Translations under genes and position numbers: made by a program | Source: Candidatus Methanomethylophilaceae archaeon | GTDB taxonomy: Archaea > Thermoplasmatota > Thermoplasmata > Methanomassiliicoccales > Methanomethylophilaceae | Direction: 5' to 3' | Length of the DNA stretch: 64,000 bases | NCBI GenBank assembly: GCA_944321505.1 | Contig: CALULN010000021.1 | Span: 98,497 to 162,496, forward strand | Notes under the pieces: generated by a model | What the model was told of the DNA's origin: nothing | The model's input: the letters and a program-made list of their open reading frames with translations, nothing else | Databases searched by the model: none | Shown: one piece after another, positions 8,498-15,765 of the stretch | Layout: each line of letters starts with the position of its first letter | Position numbering within the stretch: position 1 is the first letter of the stretch

Positions 8498-8669
8498 TGG
8501 GGGCAAGGGGATTTGAACCCCTGTCAGCGGGTTTCCACCACGCGGGGAGCTACCCCGCGCGAAATCATAGGGTCATCGCTCCAGTCACTCATCAACTGGT
8601 CAGCAAACCCATTTCCAATCACGCTCTATAACTGGAGCCCGCCAGTCTGCCAGGTTAGCCTATACCCCC
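8498..8669 (-). tRNA. tRNA-Trp (CCA anticodon) with a 99-nt intron
   Basis: Acceptor arms GGGGGTA and TGCCCCC pair fully (one G-U), with discriminator A and no complete encoded CCA. The T arm is AGGGG-TTCAAAT-CCCCT. The anticodon stem GCGGG/CCCGC encloses loop CTCCAG-A, giving anticodon CCA at bases 8635-8633. The intron lies between positions 37 and 38, the usual archaeal site. The spliced length is 73 nt. The D stem is weak by simple pairing. It lies 24 bases after eL41 on the same strand with no promoter seen between them. Confidence 0.93.
8533..8631 (-). ncRNA. tRNA-Trp intron carrying a box C/D 2'-O-methylation guide
   Basis: Reading the minus strand: C-like box GTGATTG (8622-8616), 12-nt spacer, D' box CTGA (8603-8600), 4 nt, C' box TTGATGA (8595-8589), 12-nt spacer, D-like box ATGA (8576-8573). 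The spacer before D contains ACTGGAGC, complementary to the anticodon region GCTCCAGT; the fifth base upstream of the box pairs with C34. The spacer before D' contains GGGTTT, complementary to AAACCC; its fifth base pairs with C39. This matches the known cis/trans-acting guide in haloarchaeal tRNA-Trp introns (targets 34 and 39). Boxes C and D are slightly non-consensus. Confidence 0.85.
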
Positions 8670-8693
8670 GTGAGACTGATTGTGTGATCAGGT

Positions 8694-8801
8694 TCACTTC
8701 TTGCGCATCTTCTGTGCTCTCTTTCTTCTCCTCATCTTCTTCTTGCGCCACTTCCAACGCTGGTTGCCGCGTTTCTTCCAGGCGCGCGAGCTTCTCTTCA
8801 T
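8694..8801 (-). CDS. rpl41e: Ribosomal protein eL41 (35 residues)
   Basis: Very small, extremely basic protein with WKWRKKKMRRRKRAQKMRKK at the C-terminal end, the pattern of eukaryotic and archaeal eL41, a large-subunit peptide at the inter-subunit bridge. The ATG is preceded by AGGAAGGA. It sits between tRNA-Arg (35 bases upstream, with a GAGCGCC/GGCGCTC hairpin between) and tRNA-Trp (24 bases downstream), all on the minus strand. It is easily missed because of its length. Confidence 0.9.
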   Translation of the reverse strand: MKRSSRAWKKRGNQRWKWRKKKMRRRKRAQKMRKK

Positions 8802-8836
8802 GTCGGTTCCTTCCTGAGCGCCTTGGCGCTCCGAGG

Positions 8837-8911
8837 CGGGCCCGTCGGGATTCGAACCCGAGGCGTCTGGCTTAGAAGGCCAGCGCTATATCCTAGCTAA
8901 GCCACAGGCCC
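8837..8911 (-). tRNA. tRNA-Arg (TCT anticodon)
   Basis: 75-nt cloverleaf: acceptor GGGCCTG/CGGGCCC with discriminator G, anticodon stem CTGGC/GCCAG around loop CTTCTAA, T arm with GGTTCGAATCC. No intron and no encoded CCA. It is the first element of a likely tRNA-Arg, eL41, tRNA-Trp transcript. Confidence 0.96.
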
Positions 8912-8939
8912 GCAGTGAGCCTGCCCATCACGTCATGCG

Positions 8940-8947
8940 ATTTAAAG
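8940..8947 (-). promoter_or_regulatory. TATA box for the tRNA-Arg/eL41/tRNA-Trp unit
   Basis: Minus-strand CTTTAAAT is centred about 32 bases upstream of the tRNA-Arg 5' end. It is the only TATA-like element seen for the three small genes. Confidence 0.55.
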
Positions 8948-8997
8948 CTTTACCAGGGAACGGCGCCCGTCATCGCTTTTCCCCATATTAATGGAAA

Positions 8998-9016
8998 GAG
9001 GGGGCACTGCCCCCTC
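8998..9016 (-). terminator. Hairpin after the 6-TM membrane protein gene
   Basis: GAGGGGGC and GCCCCCTC arms with a 3-base loop, just past the stop of the gene at 9026, followed on the minus strand by a pyrimidine run (TCTTTCC). Confidence 0.6.
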
Positions 9017-9025
9017 GTTTCGCCC

Positions 9026-9634
9026 TCAGAGCACCGGGATGAGCGACTCGGAGGAATTCATCAAACCGCTTACGTAGTCCAGCACCGTGCCGTTCCCGGA
9101 GAGGATGAACGCCGCCTCCAGGATGCACCAGAGGCCGATGATCAGCAGGAACGGCCAGGCGTTGAGGATCTTCCCGAACAGCTGGATGATGTCCTGGATG
9201 AAGCCGGCGATCATGTAGATCACGGCACCGATGACCAGGGCCGCGATGACCCTCGGCCAGGTCTCGGACAGGAACTCCAGATTGCCCGTGAGGCCCCCGA
9301 GGTACACGTACACGCATGCCATCACCAGCAGTGCCAGCACAAGCGCGAAGTTGACCTCCCTGAAGGGACGGATGATCAGCGTGAAGCATGCGATCGTTAT
9401 GACGATCATCGTCGCCGAGCCCCAGCCGGTGTCGATGGTCAGGGCGACGAACACCATGAATATCCCCACGAGGAGGCCGATGAGGACCAGCACCTTGTAC
9501 AGGAAGCTCTCCTTGTCCTTGACGTAGGATATGACCACGGCGATAGCCACCAGCCCCATGAACATGAGGCATATCTCCGGAACGCCGTGGGTGTTCAGCG
9601 CGTCCACCACGGAGTCCCAATTGAATCCGGTCAT
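9026..9634 (-). CDS. Predicted multi-pass membrane protein, function unknown
   Basis: 202 residues with about six hydrophobic helices: ICLMFMGLVAIAVVISYV near 22-40, then VLVLIGLLVGIFMVFVALTI, ATMIVITIACFTLIIRP, ALVLALLVMACVYVYLG, VIAALVIGAVIYMIAGFI, and a final pair up to residue 185. No motif ties it to a known transporter or enzyme. It is followed by a terminator hairpin and preceded by a 31-base gap to the amidohydrolase gene on the same strand. Function not recognised. Confidence 0.7.
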   Translation of the reverse strand: MTGFNWDSVVDALNTHGVPEICLMFMGLVAIAVVISYVKDKESFLYKVLVLIGLLVGIFMVFVALTIDTGWGSATMIVITIACFTLIIRPFREVNFALVLALLVMACVYVYLGGLTGNLEFLSETWPRVIAALVIGAVIYMIAGFIQDIIQLFGKILNAWPFLLIIGLWCILEAAFILSGNGTVLDYVSGLMNSSESLIPVL

Positions 9635-9665
9635 GATGACTCGTAGGTGCCTGATTCTACTTAAT

Positions 9666-10559
9666 TCATAGACCCAGGATGCGGGCCATGTTGCCGCCCA
9701 GGAGCTTCTCCAGCAGGGAGTCGGTGCACCAGCTCCCTTTCTTGATCAGATCGATGAACATCCTGGTGCAGAACCTCTCGTCGTAGAGCGGGAAGTCGGT
9801 GCCGAAGACCACCCTGTCGGGGAACCTGGACATGGCTTCTCCAAGGCGGGAGTGGACCATCTCCGCATCCTCCGGCCACCAGCCCTGCAGGGCGGAGCAG
9901 TCGGTGCAGACGTTGTCGCAGGCCTCCATCAGGGGGTACAGCTCGTCGTGGAACTTGCCACCCATGTGGGCGATGATGAACGTCGTGTCTGGATGGTTCT
10001 CGGCGACGCGGCGCATGTTGGACGGGTGGCAGTACTTCTCGTCGAGAGGGGGCAGCGCCATCCCGGCGTGGGTGACCACGGTCAATCCGAACTCCTCGGC
10101 GGTGTCCCAGAACCTGTCGTACTTCGGATCGTCGGGATAGAACCCGGTGGCGGGGTACATCTTCAGCCCCTTGGGGTCGTATCTCTTGACGAAGCGCTCC
10201 ATCATCTCGCAGGCGTCCCGGCGGTTGGGGTCGATGCCTATGAACGGCAGGAAGCGGTCGTCCACCCGGCAGCGGGTGAAGACCCAGTCGGTGTAGTCCT
10301 CTATGCCCATGGCCGTCCCCAGCAGCCCGAAGTCGGTGATGAGGACGATGCCGTAGTCGATGTTGTTGGCGTCCAGGCTGGCGATGGGCTCGTCGATGGG
10401 CACGTCGTAGTCCGAGAACGGCACCGCATCGTCGAGATTGAAGTCGAACACCCCGTCGTACAGCTCCTTGAACTTCAGGACCGGCTCCATGTACTTGCGG
10501 ACCGCCTCGTCGGGCAGGGAGCGGCGCTCCCACATGTGCATATGCGCATCGATGATCAT
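9666..10559 (-). CDS. Amidohydrolase_2 (TIM-barrel metal-dependent hydrolase/decarboxylase)
   Basis: 297-residue TIM-barrel metalloenzyme of the amidohydrolase 2 family. The motifs are in order: HxH in MIIDAHMHMW (His6, His8), GLKMYPATG, VVTHAG and IIAHMGG histidines, and FGTDFP with the catalytic-type Asp. Members hydrolyse or decarboxylate varied small substrates, so the substrate cannot be told. The start MIIDAHMH is chosen because family members begin just before the HxH; it overlaps the LMW phosphatase stop by 4 bases (ATGA), suggesting coupled translation with that gene. Confidence 0.85.
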   Translation of the reverse strand: MIIDAHMHMWERRSLPDEAVRKYMEPVLKFKELYDGVFDFNLDDAVPFSDYDVPIDEPIASLDANNIDYGIVLITDFGLLGTAMGIEDYTDWVFTRCRVDDRFLPFIGIDPNRRDACEMMERFVKRYDPKGLKMYPATGFYPDDPKYDRFWDTAEEFGLTVVTHAGMALPPLDEKYCHPSNMRRVAENHPDTTFIIAHMGGKFHDELYPLMEACDNVCTDCSALQGWWPEDAEMVHSRLGEAMSRFPDRVVFGTDFPLYDERFCTRMFIDLIKKGSWCTDSLLEKLLGGNMARILGL

Positions 10560-10996
10560 CTCAGCTCCTCCAGGATCCCTCTGCACCCTCTGACCACGTC
10601 CTCGTAGGTCCTGTCGAAATCGCCGGTGTACCACGGGTCGGCGATGCCGCGGTCCTCGCCTGCGAAGGACATCAGCAGGCGGACCTTGCCCTCGAGATCC
10701 CCGCCTGTCATCGCCCTCACGTCGCGTAGGTTCTGCATGTCCATTACGGCTATGATGTCAAAATTGCGGTAATCATCGGACGTCATGCGCCTGGCACTGC
10801 GGTGTCCGCAGGGAACGCCGTGCTCCCGCAGCACCCTGCGGGTGCCCTCGTGCACATCCCATCCCTCCGCCTCGGAGCTGGTGCCGGCTGATGCGACCTC
10901 GACATCAAGGCCCGCTTCGGACACCATGTACCTCATGACGTACTCGGCCATGGTGCTCCTGCAGATGTTGCCGTGGCAGACGAACAGAACGCGCAT
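10556..10996 (-). CDS. Low-molecular-weight protein-tyrosine phosphatase family protein
   Basis: 146 residues starting MRVLFVCHGNICRS: the CX5R phosphate-binding loop (Cys7, Arg13) at the extreme N terminus is the LMW-PTP signature. The C-terminal DPWYTGDFDRTYEDV supplies the general-acid Asp. Such enzymes dephosphorylate tyrosine residues or, in relatives, act as arsenate reductases; the DPW motif favours the phosphatase. The start is set by the position of the P-loop. It is divergent from the tautomerase gene and co-transcribed with the amidohydrolase. Confidence 0.88.
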   Translation of the reverse strand: MRVLFVCHGNICRSTMAEYVMRYMVSEAGLDVEVASAGTSSEAEGWDVHEGTRRVLREHGVPCGHRSARRMTSDDYRNFDIIAVMDMQNLRDVRAMTGGDLEGKVRLLMSFAGEDRGIADPWYTGDFDRTYEDVVRGCRGILEELR

Positions 10997-11072
10997 AGAT
11001 GACCCAAGCATCCGCGGTATGTTATCCTTCCGCATCGCAACCATGAACATCCTCCGGATGCATGGCACAGGT

Positions 11073-11288
11073 ATGCCGATAGTCTCCGTGCGCATGTACC
11101 CCGGCAGGGGGGACGACCTGAAGATGAGAATGTCAGAAGCGGTGGCGGATGCCGTCTCCTCAACGCTCGGGATACCGCGGGAGGCGGTGACCGTGGCGGT
11201 GGAGGAGATCCTCCCGGAGGACTACGATGAAGCGATGGGTTTTCTGGGAGGGGATGTCTTCATCAGGGAAGGCAGAAGAGTCCGCTGA
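11073..11288 (+). CDS. 4-oxalocrotonate tautomerase family protein
   Basis: 71-residue protein whose mature N terminus after Met removal is Pro (MPIVSVRMYPGR), the catalytic proline of the tautomerase superfamily. SEAVADAVSSTLGIP and AVTVAVEEILPEDY match the 4-OT fold, which works as a hexamer or trimer of dimers. The physiological substrate is unknown. The start is fixed by Pro2. It is divergent from the LMW phosphatase, with 76 bases between. Confidence 0.85.
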   Translation: MPIVSVRMYPGRGDDLKMRMSEAVADAVSSTLGIPREAVTVAVEEILPEDYDEAMGFLGGDVFIREGRRVR

Positions 11289-11331
11289 CGTCCGCCCATC
11301 ATCTTTCCCGTAAACGAATAAATCAGAATGA

Positions 11332-11351
11332 GCGGGGGGTTAGCCCCTCGC
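11332..11351 (-). terminator. Hairpin after the small surface protein gene
   Basis: GCGGGG and CCCTCGC arms around TTAG form an imperfect GC-rich hairpin 8 bases beyond the stop at 11360. It could also serve the convergent tautomerase gene. Confidence 0.45.
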
Positions 11352-11359
11352 TAACTTGT

Positions 11360-12271
11360 TTACTTCCTCATCAGCGCGAAGGCGACGACCACCAGCAGGA
11401 TGATGACGAACACCATCAGGGCGACGACCACAGTGTCGTTGCTGCCGCTTCCGCCGGAAGGCGCAGGCTCGGATCCGGGCTCCGGAACCGCTCCGTATGC
11501 GGCCTCGAAGGCCAGAGAGTCCCCAGTCAGGTCGCCTGCGGCGATCACGTACTGTCCGGAGTAGACCTTGCCGTTCAGCTCCCATCCGATGAAGGGTGCG
11601 CCGTCCGCCCTGTCGGGGAGGATGTGCAGCACGACCACATCGCCCTCGGCGAACTTGCCGCGGGACTCGCCGTCGATGATGACCTCGACGGTCACCTCAG
11701 GCTCAGGCTCGGGGGCGTCTCCGTAGACGGCCGCGAAGGTCAGGGGCCCTGCGGCGACATCCTCCGCGGTGACGGTGTAGGAGACAGCGTAGATGTCCTC
11801 GCCCAGCTTCCATCCGATGAAGGGCGCTCCGTCAGCGTTGTCCGGCAGGACCGGCAGGCTGACGGTGTCTCCCGCTCCGAAGGCTCCGAGCACGGTTCCG
11901 CCGACGGTGACCTGGATGGTCACGCCGGGTTCGGGCACCAGGGTCTGCTGGTAGCAGGCCTCGAAGCCGATGAGCACACCGGCTTCGACATCAGCCTCGG
12001 TGATCACGTACTGGCCAGTGTAGTACCCGGGCCTCTCCGTTCCGTCGACGAGAATCTGCCAGCCGAGGAACTCGAAGCCGGTCTTCTCCAGGACGGGGAG
12101 GTTCACCACGTCGCCTGCCGCCATCTCGTACGTCTTGCCGTTGATGCTCACCTGCACGGTGGGCTCCACGATCAGGGGTGTCACCATCATGGGGCTCATC
12201 ATGTAGAAGAAGGTGGCCGCAAGGATCAGGTGTATGTCGCGCCTGTTCTCCCCCAGCCCGTCGGAGCCCAT
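11360..12271 (-). CDS. Membrane-anchored surface protein with three InlB/Flg_new-like repeats
   Basis: 303 residues: a hydrophobic N-terminal segment (HLILAATFFYMMSPMMVTPL, residues about 14-33) as signal or anchor, then three repeats of about 70 residues, each starting with V-x-V/I-x-G and containing a FLGW or FIGW core and a YxxQY/SYxVT strand. A short GGSGSND linker leads to a C-terminal membrane helix (VVVALMVFVIILLVVVAFAL) and a basic RK end. The repeats resemble those in the middle of the giant protein at 25413-44504. Probably displayed outside the cell; partner unknown. Confidence 0.75.
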   Translation of the reverse strand: MGSDGLGENRRDIHLILAATFFYMMSPMMVTPLIVEPTVQVSINGKTYEMAAGDVVNLPVLEKTGFEFLGWQILVDGTERPGYYTGQYVITEADVEAGVLIGFEACYQQTLVPEPGVTIQVTVGGTVLGAFGAGDTVSLPVLPDNADGAPFIGWKLGEDIYAVSYTVTAEDVAAGPLTFAAVYGDAPEPEPEVTVEVIIDGESRGKFAEGDVVVLHILPDRADGAPFIGWELNGKVYSGQYVIAAGDLTGDSLAFEAAYGAVPEPGSEPAPSGGSGSNDTVVVALMVFVIILLVVVAFALMRK

Positions 12272-12368
12272 ACGTAGATGCCATGCGCAACAGGTATTTC
12301 AGAATGGCCCGGCTACCGATTGCGGGGATGCTCCGGTCAGGCGCCGGGGACTGGGACCGGCGTCACGA

Positions 12369-12453
12369 GAGATTCCCGCTGCGTGTATGTTTTGGGTTTC
12401 AGAGATTCCCGCTACGTGTATGTTTTGGGTTTCAGAGATTCCCGCTGCGTGTG
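12369..12453. repeat. Three direct repeats, 33-bp period, upstream of the first DUF4143 ATPase
   Basis: Two full 33-bp copies beginning GAGATTCCCGCTGCG (12369, 12402) differ at one base; a third (12435) matches for 19 bases. They end 27 bases before the ATPase ATG. There are no spacers, so this is not a CRISPR array. A reading frame runs through them but looks non-coding. A regulatory or recombination origin is possible. Confidence 0.85.
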
Positions 12454-12480
12454 AGCCAGCATACATTGATATTCCATGGG

Positions 12481-13833
12481 ATGCATTTCAGACAAGCTAT
12501 GAAGGTGTTCAGAAGGAAGATCTACTCCCGAATGCTGGAATGGAAGGAGTGCAACGGCGGATGCGCACTGATGATCGAAGGGGCGAGACGCGTCGGCAAG
12601 ACGACCGTCGTCAGGGAGTTCGTGAGCAGGGAGTACCGCAGCCACATCATCATCGACTTCTCCGCCCGCGACAAGGGGATAGAAGAGCTCTTCCACAGCT
12701 TCGGCAGCGGCATCGATGCGTTCTTCAGAGAGCTGCAGCGCCTCACCGGGGTGCGCCTCTGGGAGCGCCGGAGCGCCATCGTCTTCGACGAGGTGCAGCT
12801 GTTCCCGCTGGCGAGACAGCTCATCAAGCACCTGGTTGCCGACGGACGCTACGACTACATCGAGACGGGATCCCTGATCTCCATCAAGAAGAACATCGAA
12901 GGCATACTGATGCCGTCGGAGGAGATGTCCGTCGACATGCACCCGATGGACTTCGAGGAGTTCCTCTGGGCCAAAGGCGACGATGTCACGTTCCAGCTTG
13001 TGAGGGAATCCTTCGGATCGGGCGAACCCCTCGGCGAATCCGCCCACAGGCGCATGATGGGGCTGTACACCGAGTACATGATCGTCGGAGGGATGCCGCA
13101 GGCGGTGGAGGCTCTCCTGAAAACGAACAACTACGATGCCGTGGAGAACGCGAAGCGCGGGATACTCAGGGTGTACTCCGAGGATGCCGTCAAGATCAAC
13201 GCAAGGAGGATACTCTCCGCGCTCCCATCCTTGCTGTCGAAGCACGACAAATCCTTCAGCCCCGGCGAGATAGCCAGGGACTCCCGCACGAGGGACTATC
13301 TGGGTGCGGTGGACTGGCTCAGCGAATCCAAGATGGTGAACGTGTGCCGCAGGGTCACCGACCCTGACCCCGCCCCGGACATGTACGTGGACGGGAACTC
13401 CTTCAAGCTGTACCTCCTGGACACCGGTCTGCTGCTGACGGCCGCGCTCATGTCCAACATCGGCGACAGGGACGGGATGTACGACAGCATAAGGCGGAAC
13501 CGCCTGGGAATCAACAAAGGCATGCTGTTCGAGAACATGGTGGCACAGGAGCTCGTCGCCGCGGACCTGCCCCTCAGGTTCTGCCGCTTCAGCGACGGCG
13601 ACGCCAAGACAAGCTACGAAGTGGACTTCCTCATCTACCGGGGAGGCAAAGTGTCCCCTGTGGAGGCCAAGTCCGGGATCTCGTCCAGGCACGCATCCCT
13701 GGACAGGTTCGCGGAGAAGTACGGGAAGAGGGTGTCGGAGGCGTACATCATCCACACCAAAGGCCTCAGGAAGGACCGTGACGTGACGTACGTCCCCATA
13801 TACATGACATCGCTCCTCCTTGAGAGCGTCTGA
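12481..13833 (+). CDS. AAA_14/DUF4143 ATPase
   Basis: 450-residue ATPase of the archaeal/bacterial AAA_14-DUF4143 family, of unknown physiological role. Walker A GARRVGKTT is near residues 34-42, Walker B SAIVFDEVQLFP near 100, and then a SIKKNI-LMPSEEMSV and HPMDFEEFLWA block. The C-terminal DUF4143 domain has LYLLDTGLL, LFENMVAQEL and the restriction-endonuclease-like YEVDFLIYR plus VEAKSG motifs. An ATG at 12499 (MKVFRRKIYSRMLEWKE) is equally good as a start. The gene is preceded by the 33-bp repeats. The family is often expanded in gut archaea. Confidence 0.88.
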   Translation: MHFRQAMKVFRRKIYSRMLEWKECNGGCALMIEGARRVGKTTVVREFVSREYRSHIIIDFSARDKGIEELFHSFGSGIDAFFRELQRLTGVRLWERRSAIVFDEVQLFPLARQLIKHLVADGRYDYIETGSLISIKKNIEGILMPSEEMSVDMHPMDFEEFLWAKGDDVTFQLVRESFGSGEPLGESAHRRMMGLYTEYMIVGGMPQAVEALLKTNNYDAVENAKRGILRVYSEDAVKINARRILSALPSLLSKHDKSFSPGEIARDSRTRDYLGAVDWLSESKMVNVCRRVTDPDPAPDMYVDGNSFKLYLLDTGLLLTAALMSNIGDRDGMYDSIRRNRLGINKGMLFENMVAQELVAADLPLRFCRFSDGDAKTSYEVDFLIYRGGKVSPVEAKSGISSRHASLDRFAEKYGKRVSEAYIIHTKGLRKDRDVTYVPIYMTSLLLESV

Positions 13834-13879
13834 GGCTGGCACCTGTCGGACGTCACGCATGCGCCCGCGCACATGCAAA

Positions 13880-13890
13880 TGTTTATTTTT
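13880..13890 (+). promoter_or_regulatory. Possible TATA box of the shikimate operon
   Basis: TGTTTATTTTT lies about 70 bases upstream of the first ATG and is the only AT-rich element in the 13834-13955 gap. A start site near 13912 would leave a leader of about 45 bases ending in GTGAGAGG before the ATG. Confidence 0.4.
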
Positions 13891-13955
13891 CGCCCGCAGA
13901 TGCGCACACGAACCGAAGTGCTCCCGGAAGGGACGCCGAAGACGGAAGTGAGAGG

Positions 13956-14747
13956 ATGTACGGCAAGAACATTCGCATGGAGAGGATCATCGACAGGAGG
14001 ACGGGGAACGCCGTCCTCATCCCCATGGACCACGGGATAAGCTCCGGGCCCATGGACGGGCTCTACGACATGAGGAAGACGGTGGACGACGTCACCGAGG
14101 GGGGCGCCACCGGCGTCATAATGCACAAGGGCCTCATCAGGTACTCGTACCGCAGCTCCGGGAAGGACGTCGGTCTGATCCTCCATCTCTCCGCATCCAC
14201 CAGCCTCGGGCCCAGGACCAACAGCAAGGTCCTGGTGGCATCCATCGAGGAGGCGATCAAATGCGGCGCCGATGCCGTCTCGGTGCACATAAACTTCGGA
14301 TCCGAGGACGAGCCCTCCATGCTGGAGGCCGTCGGGGACGTGTCCCGCAAGTGCAGCGAGTGGGGGATGCCCCTGCTCATAATGGCCTACCCCCGCGGGC
14401 CGCTGGTGAAGAACCAGTACGACCCCGAGGCGGTGGCGCACTGCGCCAGGGCGGCCGCGGAGCTGGGCGCCGATCTCGTGAAGGTGAGCTACACCGGCGA
14501 CATCGACTCCTTCAGGGACGTCTGCCGCGGGGCGCTGGCCCCGGTGGTCATCGCCGGCGGGCCGAAGATGGACTCCGACATGGACCTGCTGAACATGGTC
14601 CACGACTCCATCGAGGCCGGAGGGAAGGGCGTGTCCATCGGACGCAACATCTTCCAGAACAGAAACGTCAGAGGGATCACCAGGGCGGTCTCCAGCATCG
14701 TGCTGGAGGGCTACAGCGTCGAAGAGGCCGCCGAGTTCCTGAAGTGA
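13956..14747 (+). CDS. aroA': 2-amino-3,7-dideoxy-D-threo-hept-6-ulosonate (ADH) synthase
   Basis: 263-residue class I aldolase-type enzyme that opens the archaeal route to 3-dehydroquinate, condensing 6-deoxy-5-ketofructose phosphate with aspartate semialdehyde. The PMDHGISSGPMDGL, LGADLVKVSYTGD (Schiff-base Lys region) and GGKGVSIGRNIFQ segments are those of archaeal FBA-like ADH synthases. It is followed after 4 bases by DHQ synthase II, the next enzyme, which supports this assignment over fructose-bisphosphate aldolase. It is the first gene of a six-gene aromatic operon. Confidence 0.9.
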   Translation: MYGKNIRMERIIDRRTGNAVLIPMDHGISSGPMDGLYDMRKTVDDVTEGGATGVIMHKGLIRYSYRSSGKDVGLILHLSASTSLGPRTNSKVLVASIEEAIKCGADAVSVHINFGSEDEPSMLEAVGDVSRKCSEWGMPLLIMAYPRGPLVKNQYDPEAVAHCARAAAELGADLVKVSYTGDIDSFRDVCRGALAPVVIAGGPKMDSDMDLLNMVHDSIEAGGKGVSIGRNIFQNRNVRGITRAVSSIVLEGYSVEEAAEFLK

Positions 14748-14751
14748 TAGC

Positions 14752-15765
14752 ATGAAGACGGTCGCCGTCAGGGCGGACGCCGCCCGCGACATGGAGGACA
14801 GGAAGGCCTTCGTCACCGAGGGCCTGGAATCGGGGATGAGCGTCTTCATCCTCAGGAAGGGGGACGAGGGGTTCGAGTCCATCGGCAGGTTCGAATCCAT
14901 CTACTTCGAGGACGGCCAACCCGTTGACGACAGGGTGGCGTACTGCACCATCGACACCCCCGAGGACCAGGAGAGGGCGCTGTCCCTCGCCGGGAGGAAG
15001 GACACCGTGATCGTGAAGGCGGGGGACTGGACGGTCATCCCGCTGGAGAACATGATCGCCAGGTTCAGGTCCTCCGGCACCAGGGTGTTCGCCGAGGCCT
15101 CCACCAGAGAGGACGCGGAGCTGTACCTGAAGACCATGGAGAACGGGGTGGACGGCATCGTGGTGTCCGTGGACGACCCGTCCGAGGTGTCCGCGTTCAA
15201 GGGACTGTGCGTGGAGGAGGAGGACTCCGTGCTGACGGAGGTCACCGTCACCGGAATACGCCAGACCGAGATGAGCGACAGGGTCTGCGTGGACACCTGC
15301 TCCATGATGGTCCCCGGGGAGGGGATGCTGGTGGGCTCCTACTCCAACTGCCTGTTCCTGGTCCAGTCCGAGAGCGAGGAGAACGGGTACGTGGCGTCCA
15401 GGCCCTTCAGGGTCAACGCCAGCGCGGTGCATGCGTATATCAAGGTCCCCGGCGGGAGGACCAGGTACCTGTCGGAGATATCCTCCGGGGATTCCGTGGT
15501 GGTCTGCGACCGCTCCGGGAAGTCCAGAGCGGTCTCCGTGGGCAGATGCAAGAACGAGCTCCGCCCCATGCTGATGGTGGATGCCGAGCTGAACGGGAGG
15601 AGATACAGCATCGTCCTCCAGAACGCCGAGACCGTCAAGCTGGTCACCAGGGACGGTGCGGTGTCCGTCACCGCCCTGAAGCCCGGGGACAGGGTCCTGG
15701 CGGAGGTCACCGAAGGCGGAAGGCACTTCGGCATGGCCGTCGAAGAGACCATCACGGAGAAGTAG
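14752..15765 (+). CDS. aroB': 3-dehydroquinate synthase II
   Basis: 337-residue archaeal-type DHQ synthase II, which oxidatively deaminates ADH and cyclises it to 3-dehydroquinate with NAD. The family blocks are GDWTVIPLENMIARF, RVCVDTCSMMVPGEGMLVGS, RPFRVNASAVHAYI and AELNGRRYSIVLQNAETV. The stop is TAG, and the next gene's ATG follows immediately in the same frame, so UAG read-through would fuse it to AroDE. Confidence 0.93.
   Translation: MKTVAVRADAARDMEDRKAFVTEGLESGMSVFILRKGDEGFESIGRFESIYFEDGQPVDDRVAYCTIDTPEDQERALSLAGRKDTVIVKAGDWTVIPLENMIARFRSSGTRVFAEASTREDAELYLKTMENGVDGIVVSVDDPSEVSAFKGLCVEEEDSVLTEVTVTGIRQTEMSDRVCVDTCSMMVPGEGMLVGSYSNCLFLVQSESEENGYVASRPFRVNASAVHAYIKVPGGRTRYLSEISSGDSVVVCDRSGKSRAVSVGRCKNELRPMLMVDAELNGRRYSIVLQNAETVKLVTRDGAVSVTALKPGDRVLAEVTEGGRHFGMAVEETITEK

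Noticed and set aside
12369..12453. CRISPR array
   Set aside because: The repeats are directly tandem with no unique spacers, and no cas genes are present.
12178..12480. N-terminal extension of the first DUF4143 ATPase through the 33-bp repeats
   Set aside because: Family members start near the KVFRRKIYSRM segment; the upstream frame is repeat-encoded and overlaps another gene's 5' end.
14880..14900. tRNA T-arm-like GTTCGAATCC
   Set aside because: It lies inside the DHQ synthase coding sequence and no cloverleaf can be drawn around it.
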